Shown: piece by piece, positions 1-12,300 of the stretch
How positions within the stretch are numbered: position 1 is the stretch's first letter
Layout of the letters: the number at the start of each line of letters is the position of its first letter
DNA from: Cardiocondyla obscurior
Taxonomy: Eukaryota; Arthropoda; Insecta; Hymenoptera; Formicidae
NCBI RefSeq assembly: GCF_019399895.1
Contig: NC_091886.1
Span: 3,286,001-3,350,000, forward strand
Length of the DNA stretch: 64,000 bases
Reading direction: 5' to 3'
Made by a program: the position numbers and the translations under genes
The notes under the pieces: generated by a model
Told to the model about the DNA's origin: nothing
What the model saw: the letters and a program-made list of their open reading frames with translations, nothing else
The model's database searches: none

Positions 1-39
1 GCCTGGTATTGTTGCCTGGTTCTCATTGTCGGACGTCAT
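1..39 (-). CDS. Possible N-terminus of a gene running off the left edge
   Basis: On the minus strand an ATG at 39-37 opens a frame (M-T-S-D-N-E-N-Q-A-T-I-P-G) that stays open to the window edge. The frame is also open upstream for about 35 codons, back to an acceptor-like T-rich run plus CAG near 141-146, so the start is not forced by a stop. Thirteen codons are too few to name a product. It could equally be chance. I include it because the short stretch is polar and N-terminus-like, and because it is the only hint of what lies to the left. Confidence 0.2.
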   Translation of the reverse strand, partial: MTSDNENQATIPG

Positions 40-509
40 TAAACTTGATAGAAACGCGCACGCGAGAGAGACGGAGAGAGCACGAGGAGCGTTAAAACCC
101 GAGATTAAATAGCAGAAATCAGATAAGAAATTATCCGATAGGCTGAAAAATAATACAAATAAACGCAACGAGAACGAAAAGAAATTTATCGGAAAACTTT
201 AACCCGCGATTCTTTTTATAACAGGTTATTAATTTTTTTTTCTTTTTTTTTAATATATCATGTATCTAAAATTAAAAATTAAAACGTTACCTAATACGAA
301 TAAACTGATAATTCCTTTTATAAATATTAATTTAATTTCTCAATAATAATTTTAGTTGAAATACGCAAATAACGTTCCGCATGCAATTTTCACTCGATTA
401 CTTAAAACATAATGCGTAAAATTAGAATTAAGAAATCTCGCTAATTATAAAATACTTCAAACTATTTAAAAATCTCTTAATAATAATCTATTTCAACTTT
501 TAAATTAAA

Positions 510-585
510 AGAAAAAAAAAAAAAGAAAAAAAGAAAAAGAAAAGAAAAACAAAAAGAAAAAAAGAAAGAGAAAGAGAAATGAAGA
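510..585. repeat. Polypurine (A/G) tract
   Basis: About 75 bases are almost exclusively A and G on the plus strand, as runs of A broken by single G. Similar tracts occur at 13108-13151, 23541-23580, 31737-31765 and 45399-45426. They are typical low-complexity DNA of this genome and carry no coding signal. Confidence 0.8.
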
Positions 586-1190
586 ACTTTCAACAGAATT
601 GAATTGGTTCGATGAAATTACTTCAGTTAGTGTTTACACATTACATTTTCAAATCTGCGTCCGCGCAGCTGAGCACCTGTATTCACAGCTAGAGCACATC
701 TTAGCCTTAATTACAGCCTCTTTCAATTAAATTAGATTAAACTACTTAAATCTCACGGATGAATCTCTTAGTTTTAATTCCACTCAATACGAGAAAATTT
801 AATTGAATTACGCTAGTTAGATCAAGCACGATTAAACTCATCACGCATACTTCCATTATTAATCAATCATCGCGATAAATTGCAAACGAAAAACGACTCG
901 TTATTACGTAATTATCGTAACTGTTCTATTACGTCTCTACATGGTTTATACGTTTACGATATCTATATCACACATTACGTTGCGTGTAACTATTTTTTTT
1001 CTACGTGTAACAGGATTACCATTTTTACTTGAACGCATGTGAGAGATTGTCATTTCAACGGCGATATAAATCACTGTCAAATATGTTATGCCGCGGACTT
1101 TTTCCTCGGCCGTTTAATTAGATCGAGTATAAACGAGGGGCTTTATGTAAACCGCGTTATCGTAACGACCTGATTAGATTCTCGTGAATA

Positions 1191-1218
1191 GCCTTATGCC
1201 TTATGCCTCATGCCTCAT
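1191..1218 (+). repeat. Four-copy 7-bp tandem repeat
   Basis: Four head-to-tail copies of GCCTTAT/GCCTCAT are followed by a decayed fifth copy. It is a short minisatellite with no neighbouring gene. Confidence 0.8.
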
Positions 1219-3894
1219 ACTGCCTCGTATTTATGGGACTCGCTATCGATGCGACGTCGGCGTCGCATCACATCGGATGCACCCGACCACCGGAAATCCT
1301 GTCATCTTTATTCCGTCAACGTTAGCGAAATGCACGCACGCACCCACGTGATATACGTATCCAATCTGCGCGAGGTGTAAAATCCGCGGAAAAAGAAAAG
1401 AAAAGAAAAGGAAAAAAAAAGAAAAGAAAAAACGACTCCGAGAAACTCGCATAAAAATTTGCATGTTGCAATATATGTATTTACATTCAAATGCACAGCA
1501 GTAAAAGAAATATTATTTAAACATTATAAAAGCATTTAAATGTTAAAAAGCAGAACGTAGTTAAAATGGGATTAATAAAAAAAAAAATGCTTGATTTATC
1601 GTACGTGGAAGTATTATGAGATATAAATGTCAAAGTTTCAACTGGAAACTTTGAGATTAATCCGTCGAAATATTATCATTAGTTTTTAACACAAGAAGAG
1701 ATTTACGACGATCACCCCCGCGGTATGAATAGGTCAAAGTTAAATTAACACCGCGTTTCATTGGGCTGTTGGCCTGCACGAAACGCGCATAAAACCTGAG
1801 AAGCGTAACTCATTTCGTGAAAATGTAATTAAGCGGGTTTGCATTTTGTAAATACACTCGTCAAACCGTAACTAAACGCACACGTGATAATACCCGATTA
1901 ACTTAGCGATAACACCGGGGCACATATCATTAATTCCTATTTCCGATTTGCACTTCGCGAGGTTTAAACGGACTCAATCAGAATCAAGCCCGATAATATC
2001 AACATGAAATATTTACGAGCCTATAACCAGATTCTGGCGCGTTCGTCTGGAACGATTATGTAAACCACGGGGCAAAGTAACGCGAGATAAATTTGATCAC
2101 GATAAAGAGATCAGCATTTCGTGATGCGGCTGGAAGCCGAACAGCAAAATTGCCGGGTCGCTGTAGCCAGAAGGCTAACCGTAATCCCTTTTCCTCTCTT
2201 CCCACGACAGATAAATGGAAGATAAGTGAAATAACAATCTTTTATATCCAAGCTCGAGATACCGGCGGAATACTTTCACGATCACCGAGGCAGGTCCTTA
2301 AAAAGGGATGTCGATAGGTTCGCGATATTTCTAAACGTTATAAGTTGCGCCAGAAATGAGAGAAAAAAAAAAAAAAAAAAAAAAGAACTCAATTTCTATC
2401 GATTGATTCGCGGAGATTTCCCCGTCTCCTACGTCTTTCTCCGCCGGTTCTTCTTTTCTTGCCGACGGTCCAGAACCCGTAGACCGGGCTAGTCGTCAAC
2501 CCCGTCTCCATCGGTGGAGAGAAGCTATTTTTGTAAAGGCCTATATTTAGCCGCAACTTATTCCAAGAGCAGCTTGCTGCATCGGGTCACCGGACGAAAT
2601 CACGCGCGGGGCAAGCCGCGCCTCTGTTTTGTGTGTATAAATGCGATCTCGCCACTGGCAAACGAGTCGTGTCCAGAAAAAGGAGACTCCGCCGTTGCGG
2701 CATGCGCTTGCACCCGGACTGACGTGCGTCCGCAGAGTGCATCCACCCTCGACGTACGTTTCGCGAATTCTCGCGACGCATGACCCGTCGCGACTACGAA
2801 TACGTTCAGGCATTTATTTTCGGGCGGTGGAAACTCGGATTATAATACCTACAGGCTGAAACAAATCGAAGCCTCGTTGATCGAGTAGAGACGCTCCTCA
2901 AAATCGCAAATAAAGGCGAGAAAAAATCGCGGAAAATATAAATCACGTTTACTCTCTGAGGGGGAGGGGGGAAGAGAAACTTAATTCGACGATATTTAAT
3001 ATAAGATTTTGAAATATATCGCTGCCGAATAAATTCGATAAAAGATAAAAGCTAGATCGGGGGATATATCCAACGAGTCGACGATTTTGCGAAATGCAAC
3101 TTTGACTTACCGTAATAGGCATGTACATATCTAGTTGAAAATGGCATGTAGCAGCTGGAAATAGAAGTGTCGCCTTGAGAGATGATATAAAGCATATACC
3201 GGCTGCAATTTCAAGTTGCATCGCCTCAAATATGGGAAAAGGATGAAACGCATAATGCAATACCTACGTTCGACAGAAATATCTCCCCACCCCCTCCCCC
3301 TCTAATCGAAATAAGCGCCGTAAAAATAGATTCGAAATCTCTCTATGACGCGAGATTTTAAAATCTCATAAATTATTCTTCGAGATAATACAATGCAACT
3401 TAAATCTCCTGTCTCATGCATATCAATCTCTCTCTCTTCCTTTATTCCTTTCTCTTCGCCATCCGCGCCTTTCTCTACTCAACTCCACCGCTTCAAATAT
3501 TCATCGATAAAGAAAAATGGATTATTTATCATAAATATTGTACCAGATAAGAGCCGATATTAATCTTAATCGAACGGCAATCGATTCGCGACAACGGTGA
3601 CAGATTATTAACTGACCGAAATCGCGATTTCCACGGAGGTCTTGAGATATCTCTCAATGATAAGACGATTGGAGAGAACCGCGAGCTGCCTTCCTTCCCA
3701 ACTAACTATTAACAGACAACGAAATTAACAGACGTGCCTTCCTAGGTCAAATGCATTCCTACTGAACGCGTTTAATATCGTCAATAAGACCAGGACCTTT
3801 CGGAGCTGTCCGTCAGTGACTAATCATTAGTCTACCAGTTCTCGGGACGACTCGACTTCTTCTAAGGGTCAAATGTCACCTCCGTCTTCATCCG

Positions 3895-3945
3895 CGTCGT
3901 CGTTCCACGTCGTCGTTCCACGTCGCGTCGTTCCACGTCGTTGTC
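3895..3945 (+). repeat. 13-bp CpG-rich tandem repeat (three copies)
   Basis: The unit CGTCGTCGTTCCA occurs at 3895-3907 and 3908-3920. A third copy with a 2-bp insertion lies at 3921-3935, and a degenerate tail runs to about 3945. The array sits in a local GC-rich pocket (about 3780-4040). Its role is unknown. Confidence 0.8.
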
Positions 3946-4900
3946 ATTGCCCCTGCCAAACGAAATCGTGGCATATTCGCGCGGACGCACAGCCGCCGCT
4001 CGAGTAACCGCGAACTGCGGCGATCGCGCGAGAAATTATTAAGATGTTTGAATTCATAATTGGAGAATTGAACTAATCACGCGTGATTTATAACGCAAGT
4101 AATACCGCAAGACGATAATTTTAGCGATTGCGCTTTTCTCCGGGGCTTCCAAGTTACGCGCGTGTATTCGAGAATTGAAACAACAGAGTTATTTATAACA
4201 GCGCCGCGAAAATCGTGGAAGATATAAAGTTACGAAGTAAAATTAAAAAAAAGTATATCCTATTTAAAAATTTCAATGAACTCATTGCATATTAAGTTTA
4301 AATTTAATTATTTAGCGTTCATCAAAGTAAAAAAGAGAGGTGGAGATACCGTAATAAATAATAATTTTCCAAAAAAAAAATAAGGGAGAAATAATGATGA
4401 TAAAAGCGCGGCAAAATTTTGAGCTGCATACCAAGCTGCATAATTATTTATTAATTTCGTTTTACCAGCTGTATTATACGCGAGCTCGTAATTTGACATT
4501 GTCATTACTATGAAAACGTAATTTATCTCTCATGAGAATCGGGAGTGATTTGCAAAACGCGAAATTGTTCGATGGTGATTAATATCGAGAAATTCCTGAC
4601 ATTTTGCGCTCCGCTGCGCTCGCAGAACTTTACAAACGGACAAAAATCAAACGCACTAATTTTGTGTAATTGCGAGGCTATTTATTGTTACGGATAAATG
4701 CCCGTTTTTCGTGGAAAGTGCGCGTAGATATGTATTATCAGCGCTTGTCAGTCGCTGCGTATTTCAAACACGCGTGAAATATGATGCAGCCTCGAGGTTT
4801 CATTTTCCGCGGCACAGTCATCATTTTCAAAGAGCAAAAAAAAAGAAAAAAAAATAGGAGACGACGTCGGGAGTTCATTAATTAACCCGTCATTGTCGGT

Positions 4901-7900
4901 GCTTGAGAAAACTCACAAAAAAAAAATAATAATAAAAAAAAAGAGAGAAACGCCTGCTTGAAACGCGCACACATATTCTACGAGACGGTGACTGGAAGTC
5001 TTTCTACTAACGTAAGAAAGCTCCTCGTTCGAGGCGAACAACGGACCTCCTTGTGTTGGCGAAAAGCCGGCTCTTCGTACACTTTTAAAGGAACGCTCGT
5101 AAAAATCGCGCCTCGCTCGTACGATCTTACGGTTTACGCGGAAAAGAATAGAATAGGAGAGACCCCGAGCGAGATTCGACGCTAAGTGGGCCTCGAAGGC
5201 GTTCCCGAGGAACTTTTTAGTCAGGGACAAAACGCAGGAGTATATGAAATTAAGAGCGATGGGTGGGCACGACCTGAATTTGGCAGTCACTTCTCCGGCT
5301 GAACGACCCGATGGAAGTCCGAAAGCGAGATTGATGATTGAAGGGCCACTTGACCCCCGCGCGAACGTTTCTAACAAGTCGAGGGAATCTCGCCAAGGCA
5401 ACCTCGTTTAAAGTTCCAAAATGCTCGGCGTTTGTCGCCTTCCCGCCTGAACCGCTGCCAGGAAAAGAGCCCACCTCTTCAGCGACCCTTCAAGCCCGCC
5501 GTTGCGACATTAATTTTCTTATTCGACGGAGGTGTCGCGTGAATCATCGATTTAGACGAAGGTTAGAGGAAATTAAACCGTTTCGCCGGTACGTCTTTAC
5601 ACAACGGGCGAGATGAATTTCTTTTTAGCTCGCAAGATTGATAACTCCCAACAACGTCAAACGAAATAGGAGAATTTAATACGAACAAGATTCAATGTTG
5701 AAGAATTTATTATCGTGTCGCAGGCAAACATCGGACGTCGCGTACTATCGCCCGTGCATTAAATTTTTTAACATATCAATAAGCTATTATAATACGTATA
5801 TTAATATTCATCGTTATTAATATTCGGGAAGAAGAGTCAATTAGCATACAACGTTATATAATTATACCAGCGTATAATTAACTTTCAATTATTTAAATTT
5901 AAGATTAATAATAAATTAAAATAGATTACAACGTCGATTAATACTTCATAAAATATAAATTCTATAATTTCAAGGAACTTGAGAGAATTCATGGAAAATG
6001 TCGACTTCTCGACATCCGCTCGCAAATACTATAATCACTATAACGCAAGGTCTTCGTCCATCTAATTTTTTTTTTTTTTCTCTTTCCTTTTCTTTTTTGT
6101 GCAAATCGATGGCGGTTTATGTCCGTAATGAAATCGCCACGTAAAGCAGTGATGAAACCGCTCGCGTCAAAGATTTTTAGTAAATGCATCATCTATCTAT
6201 CCGGGGAGGGTGGGAGAGATCGTTGCGGTTTGTTGTGAGTCAGCCTAAGAGGCTATTTGGGATCCCAAGGTAGTTTCGAACCAACTCGTCATTCAGCAAA
6301 CCTGAATTCGCCAGTCATTGTGGTCGGCGCAGAAGTTAACCCGCGGAGGGAGGGGAAAGGGGGGAAGAAAAAAATGAATGAAATATGAAGGAAGAAATAA
6401 ACGATTGCGGAAGTATCGATCCCCGGGTGCTGAGTCATCGTCGGAACGAACGCAAACCGCATTTGTAGGTAACAGCTCGGTATGCTGTGTCGTTTGCACG
6501 TGCTCGTATCCCGGCTTTTATCACTAACAAACGATCCGCCGGGCGCTGTCTATCGCGCGAAAAAGGGCTTGGAGGGACCGGGATTGGCCTGAGTGGCGTT
6601 TCCGAGTGCGGAAAGAAACAAGAGAGCTAGTAATTGAACAGGGCGACGACACGGCGCCAGGGATCCAGTGGCGTATCGAGATCGCGGCTAGTTCCGGTTA
6701 ACTGTGAAACCGGTTAAGATTTTCATTGAAATTCACACGACGCAATCAAGACGCATTTGATGACTCAAAGACCGACCTTTTTCTTTTCTTTTCTTTTCTT
6801 TTTTCTTCTTTATTTAAATCACTATCTTTCAAACTTAGTTTTCTGACTTTAGAATTTGTTCTCCTACGATTTACTTTGCGAGTAGACTGAATCTTTCCTT
6901 TTTAATTTTCTAAAAAATTTTCCAAGCACAGCTCTTGAAACCGAAATTTAAATCTTCTTAATTAAAATTTCATTAACTGTAGAATTAATATTCTCTGGGT
7001 GGGAACCATTGTTAACCTTTCTCGTAATTGAGAGACGTTTATCAAGGCGTGATAACGAGCGCTATGCTTTATCGGCGTTTAATAATGAAAGTAGAAATCG
7101 ACTGTTCTCCGAAACACAATGTCCAGCCTTCGCGCAGACATATTTCTTTGCCATTTCGCGAACAGAGCCCTACTGTCCGCCGTCCACGTGCGTATTAATG
7201 CATTTTCGATAATCCGAAAGTAACGCGGCTAACACGCGGCAATTTAAACGAATTCAGAGATCGAAGCGATTCATCATCGATCGATGCCGTTGCAACGGCA
7301 TGCTTTTTTTTTTATCGCGTAATCGAAAATTATCTCGTACGCATCGCACTTTGATTTATCACCCAGTAAATGGACGACGATAAAACTCACGATTTTATTG
7401 CAATTACATCGTGTCATGGCACCGAGCCGATTAACTCCCGCGAATATATCCCGAGCATGTATTACAGCAGTAAAATTATTAAGTAACGACATGTCGAATG
7501 GATGAACGGATGTAATTCCAATCTGTCCGACAAATGAAAACTCCACGATTGTTCCGAACAAAATATAAAATATTAAAAAGCTTACGAACGGAATCTGATT
7601 ATAGGCGTGACAAATTTAGAGTAACTTTATTCCCCTTCCTTTCCCTCTGCTGAATTAAAAATCGCGTTACCCAATTACATTTATCCAATTTTATCATTAC
7701 TCGAGTTAAAAGCGACTTGAAAAGATCAGACTTCATCCGCGATGAAATGTTAATTTCACTTTTATATAATTGCATTTAAACTAGAATCTTTATTATTTTT
7801 ACGGCGCGATTTAAATTATTAAATCATTAATGTCTCAAAATTATATTTACATAAATAAATAAATATTTAAAAGACAAAGAGGGAAAGGAAGGATACAAGG

Positions 7901-10900
7901 TTCTTTTTCCCGTTAGGAAATTACAAAGTTTCGACGGACAACCGTCGCAACTTCACCGGCGCTTTTTTGCAGCCAGCGCGAATAGTGCGATTCGGAATAT
8001 CCATTGAAAAACTTTCGCAATAACAAAGACTAAGTTATTGGAAAATATTCGAAAGACTACCGAGTATAAAACCGCTACAACAGCGGCAACATAATGCGAG
8101 GTCAAAAGGGAGAAAAAGATTATGCCCCTATTGTATTATGGAACAAAAGTGGACGCGGAAGAAACATAATCGTAAAGAATAGTATAACAAATGAGACATA
8201 AAATACGAGAGCGATATTTCCTGATATCTCACAATTGTTGGAAAGGGAAAGAAATCTTACTTATTTGCAATACTCATTTGTGGCAAACATAAAAATATAA
8301 AAAAAAAAAAAAAATCTGAATAATTTTAGGAGAAAAATTACGGCGAGTCCAACTCGAACTTATTAAATATCTACAAATTTCTTAATTTTTTTTTAATTTA
8401 AAAACGTTATAGATCAAACGAATTTACGAAATGATAAAAATATGAACATTTAAACGCTTTTCTAATTAAAATTTATAAACGTGGGTAGCGTTGCAATTTA
8501 AGGAAAGATTTACGGTTAAAATACGATCGTCAAGGATGCAATACCGGAAGTCGAAGACAAACGAAGCACGCTTTGTGAAAATGACAGAGAGGCGATCGTC
8601 GAATCGACTCGCCTTCGCTCGCCTTCGACTTCAAGTTGCGAAATTACACAGTGATTAAAGATCGAGTGTCTAAGAAAGGTATACCAGGGTCCTTGCAAGG
8701 CTGTCACTGAGAAGTAACAAATGTTACGGAATACAACGAGCAATTCTAGAAAGATGAGATTTAAGATCGGAATAACGATACCACGACGTCGAAGGAATTT
8801 AATTTATTATTAAAAAAAAATTAAATAAAAAAAAGAAATAGAAAAATTGTGCAAAAAATATTAAGTAATATCGAGATTAATTAAAAACGAACGGCAAGAA
8901 CGTCAAACGAGCGGATTATCGTTATTATGTTAATTTCACATATCCTGCGCGATCCTTCACGTTTCGGATACACGAGAACGAAACTTTCCTCGTTACATCA
9001 TAATGTTACTGACTACACTGTCGCGCTATCGTATCACCGAAGTCGCCATGTACGTCTAATCTCGGATAATCAAAGACCCGGAGGCGTCTTGTCGTAGATT
9101 ATCGAACGAGAGAAGAGCGAATGGAAAGTTTGCGCGAGAAGCACTTCGTCGAAACACACTTGAAATCGATTCCCACCGGTGAGAAACACGATGAGGACGA
9201 GATACTAGCGAATTCGCTGATTGAACACAGCCGATATTACGGCGGAACTTCCTTCCTCTGTTAGTCGACTTTCTTTCAAGAAACTTGTCCGATGCGAAAT
9301 GTACACAAAATGTACTCTATGTCGGTATAATTTTGCACGTAATTTATTTCTTTACTCGCTGCATTTACGAATATCATACAAAAAAAAAAAAAAAAAGAAG
9401 TTCTTACTTTTCTTTATTTCGTGTTAATCTACTACGTGAAAGAAGATACATTTTTGCTACCACAGGAAATGCGTTGCATTATATCTTTTAGGGGATAAAA
9501 AAAAGAAACGTTAATGCTAAAACTAAAAACAGATAAAACGAAAGAAAAATAAAAAAAAAATTGATTCGAATAATTTACAGTTACTTTCGGAATCCTCGTT
9601 TTAGAAGCAATACCATGTAATATTGCTTATTACTTATCGTTATCTCCGCTTCTCAGAGACGCGGTTTTCCCAAGAAAAGGAAAAGGGAAATCCTAAACCG
9701 AGATCGTCCGGCGTTTACGTTCTACAAACGGGATAATTTCTTTACGTCAATGTGAATTACATAGCTCCAATAAACAATGACGTAGATGTAATGATTCACG
9801 GTAATCGCGGTTTGTAAAATTGCATGTGCAACACGTTGTAAACGCTACAGATAAAAAAAAAAGAAAAAAAAATTCCCAGGATAAAATAAAAAAAAAAAAA
9901 CAGTCGCGTCGAAAATGTTACTTACTCAATAAACACATACATATAACGCCCACGAAATATCGGCATAAAAAAATACACGCAAAAAAAAGTTGCCACGTAC
10001 GCAATAAATAAAGTTAAATGCCAGGAATCTGGACAAAGTGGTCCGAACAATTTTTGCATTTCGATATTAAAATTAACTATAAGACAACGCTCGATAATTC
10101 GGGATGCGTTTCGAGCATGCTCATCGCGAGTCGTTTTATCGTTTGTAAATATTTGTTAGCCAGAAACGGGATGGAGAGACGATGTAGGGTGTAACGGAGA
10201 AGCGAGGACGGCTACACCCTCAATTGCTCGACTGAAATTGATGGCGTCAGCTTCCCTCGCTTCCCTTGGAGCGTTTTGTTTGCCCCACATGCGCCACACA
10301 CACAGGCAACCCGCGCATGTGTGTGCGCGCAAACTTGTGCGGATGCACGTGTACACACATCTGTGCAACGGCGCCAAGGAGGTCGTCGCTAAGGTGACGT
10401 CATCGGTTGCCAAAAATGACAGTTCCTTAAGACCCTTCCTCAGGATTACGTGAACTTTCGTCCCCCTCCCCCTCCTCCCTATCGATCTAACAAGATTGAA
10501 TTTTCAACGAGGCAAGATTGAGAGACCTTACTTTTAATCCCACTTTACACATCCCGATCTCTAATATAAACCTTTTATTTTTTATTTCAAACGCAAATAA
10601 ATGTAATATCGTATATTTTATAAAAACGCGCTTACAGGAATCCTCCGCGATCGCGTAATTACGACTGTATTTTAAATCCTTTTGGACTTTGCGCGACCAT
10701 CGTGGTATATTAAAGCAATACGTCTCATCCTAATGAATCTTAAGAGAATGACTCATATTAAAATCGGCTTGCCGGCGATCAACTTATTATTAAACGTAAA
10801 CAGAACTAAAAGGTCTGATCTCATTATAGATAATAAGCTCTCCGGAAGAACTGTAGTAAAAGAAAAAGCACGAACGCGCGATTCTGAAGCCAGAAAAGTG

Positions 10901-12300
10901 TCACGTACGGTAGAAAAAGCACGGGTGGGTGAATCATAATATTTTTCACAATGGCTATCGTAGAAACGACTTCTATCGCGGTCCAGAGGTTCCTTGTAAC
11001 CATCTGTCTGCCTACCTATCCAAGAGTGACTAATGAGAACTCGTCGTTAATTGAGATATACAACGAGGCCAGCTGTGCTATCAAGGGTAACCGTCATTTT
11101 TTTACGGGTTGTCTCCACAATTGCTAGGATAATTGTCAGGAACGTTTAAGACAGTTTTTTTTTTTAGAAACTCAAGCCAACTTGGCATTTACCGAAATTG
11201 CCCGCGTTTTAGTAAAATAGTGCCGTTCTCGGATAATTAATTCGTCTAATTGAAATGTTTCATTCCATTTTATTTAATTTAATTTTTTTTATTTTCAAGA
11301 TGATTATGACATTTGGCTTTAACTTAAAAAAGTTTCACATTAAATAACGATATTTGAATAGATTATGACAAACAATAATTTTATTTCTTTAGTATTATAC
11401 TAAAGTAATATCTTTCAGTCTGGCGCCTTAGATTTATAAAATCGTCAAATTATTATTGGTCTTACGGAGCAATAACCCGATTGTGCATGGCCTTTGACTC
11501 TGTAGTGCAGTACCGTTTGAGGGCACGATCGAGGAGAACGTTGGCACGATCTATCGATGGGTGGGGTTGTTCGTTGCCGACGACGTTTGCCACATGTGTT
11601 GCTAATTACGGCGTGCCGGTCTCGTCGCGAGGAATTGACGGCGGCTTCGTAAGCAATGCGAGTCACGCCCGTGCACGCATCGCGATCTTACGCACGATCA
11701 GTTCGCGATCGAGGGAAAGAAGAAACGCTTAGAAAAATGCGGCGGGAATCCCGTGAGAATCCCCATAAAATCGTACGGAGAAAATGCACGACAACATAAA
11801 GTAAAAGAAAAAATTTTTTTCTTCATCCGCGACACTTTAATAAAGTGTACGTCTTAACGATTCGAGAATCGCGTAGAAATAAAATTGTGCGGGAAAAAAA
11901 TGCCACGTACGAAGGCTCGGAAGTCTTCGAATTTAGGGATTTTCGACGTTTTAAGGAACAATTATTAAAATTCACAAAGGACATGGTCATTTTCGTAATT
12001 GCATCGCATGGCGCCGACTATAAATTCTCGCATGCGAACACGCATCGCAACGACGAGAGAAAATTATATCAACTAGTCAGGCTCGGGAGCTTGTAATTGC
12101 AATGAGCTTCATTTAACACTTTTTTTTTCCCCCTCCGCGAACTCCAACTGATTAATTTTACAAGAATAATTTTTATAACAATTAATCGCGTAACAAAATT
12201 AGTCGTTAAAGTATGAAAAAGACGTCAAAACCAATTTACGCACCGAGAGGTCTCTCATAAATTATACATCGCCGGTTTAGATTTCGATTCGAGAATAAGA
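4901..12300. other. Gene-free stretch with CpG-rich pockets
   Basis: There is no supported exon. GC-rich pockets at about 4950-5620, 10160-10460 and 11450-11740 are open for 70-160 codons on both strands at once. That is expected when stop codons are rare in CpG-rich DNA, so I do not call them genes. The 10.2-kb pocket carries a perfect CRE. The frame at about 11900-12096 (+) is open and mildly protein-like, but it has no splice or start support. Confidence 0.5.
10395..10402. promoter_or_regulatory. Full palindromic CRE motif (TGACGTCA)
   Basis: This is a perfect eight-base cAMP-response element, the CREB/ATF binding consensus, in a GC-rich pocket next to a G/C-rich alternating ACAC/GTGT stretch (10300-10365). 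No gene can be attached to it from the sequence. Confidence 0.4.

Larger units (their letters stand above)
40..4900. other. Gene-free AT-rich stretch
   Basis: No coding exon is supported here. The stretch holds a strongly purine-biased (A/G) tract at 510-585, a four-copy 7-bp repeat at 1191-1218, a pyrimidine-rich run at 3428-3480, and a 13-bp tandem repeat at 3895-3935. A minus-strand segment around 3109-3150 ends in a perfect GTAAGT donor (3103-3108), but it has no acceptor and phase that join it to another exon. Confidence 0.6.

Noticed and set aside
3109..3152. Possible small minus-strand exon before a perfect GTAAGT donor
   Set aside because: In phase 0 (needed to follow the signal-peptide exon) it hits a stop; no better acceptor was found, so it cannot be joined.
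4913..5401. 162-codon minus-strand frame
   Set aside because: Ends in a run of Phe/Ile from a poly(A) tract; two other frames are open over the same bases; no recognisable domain.
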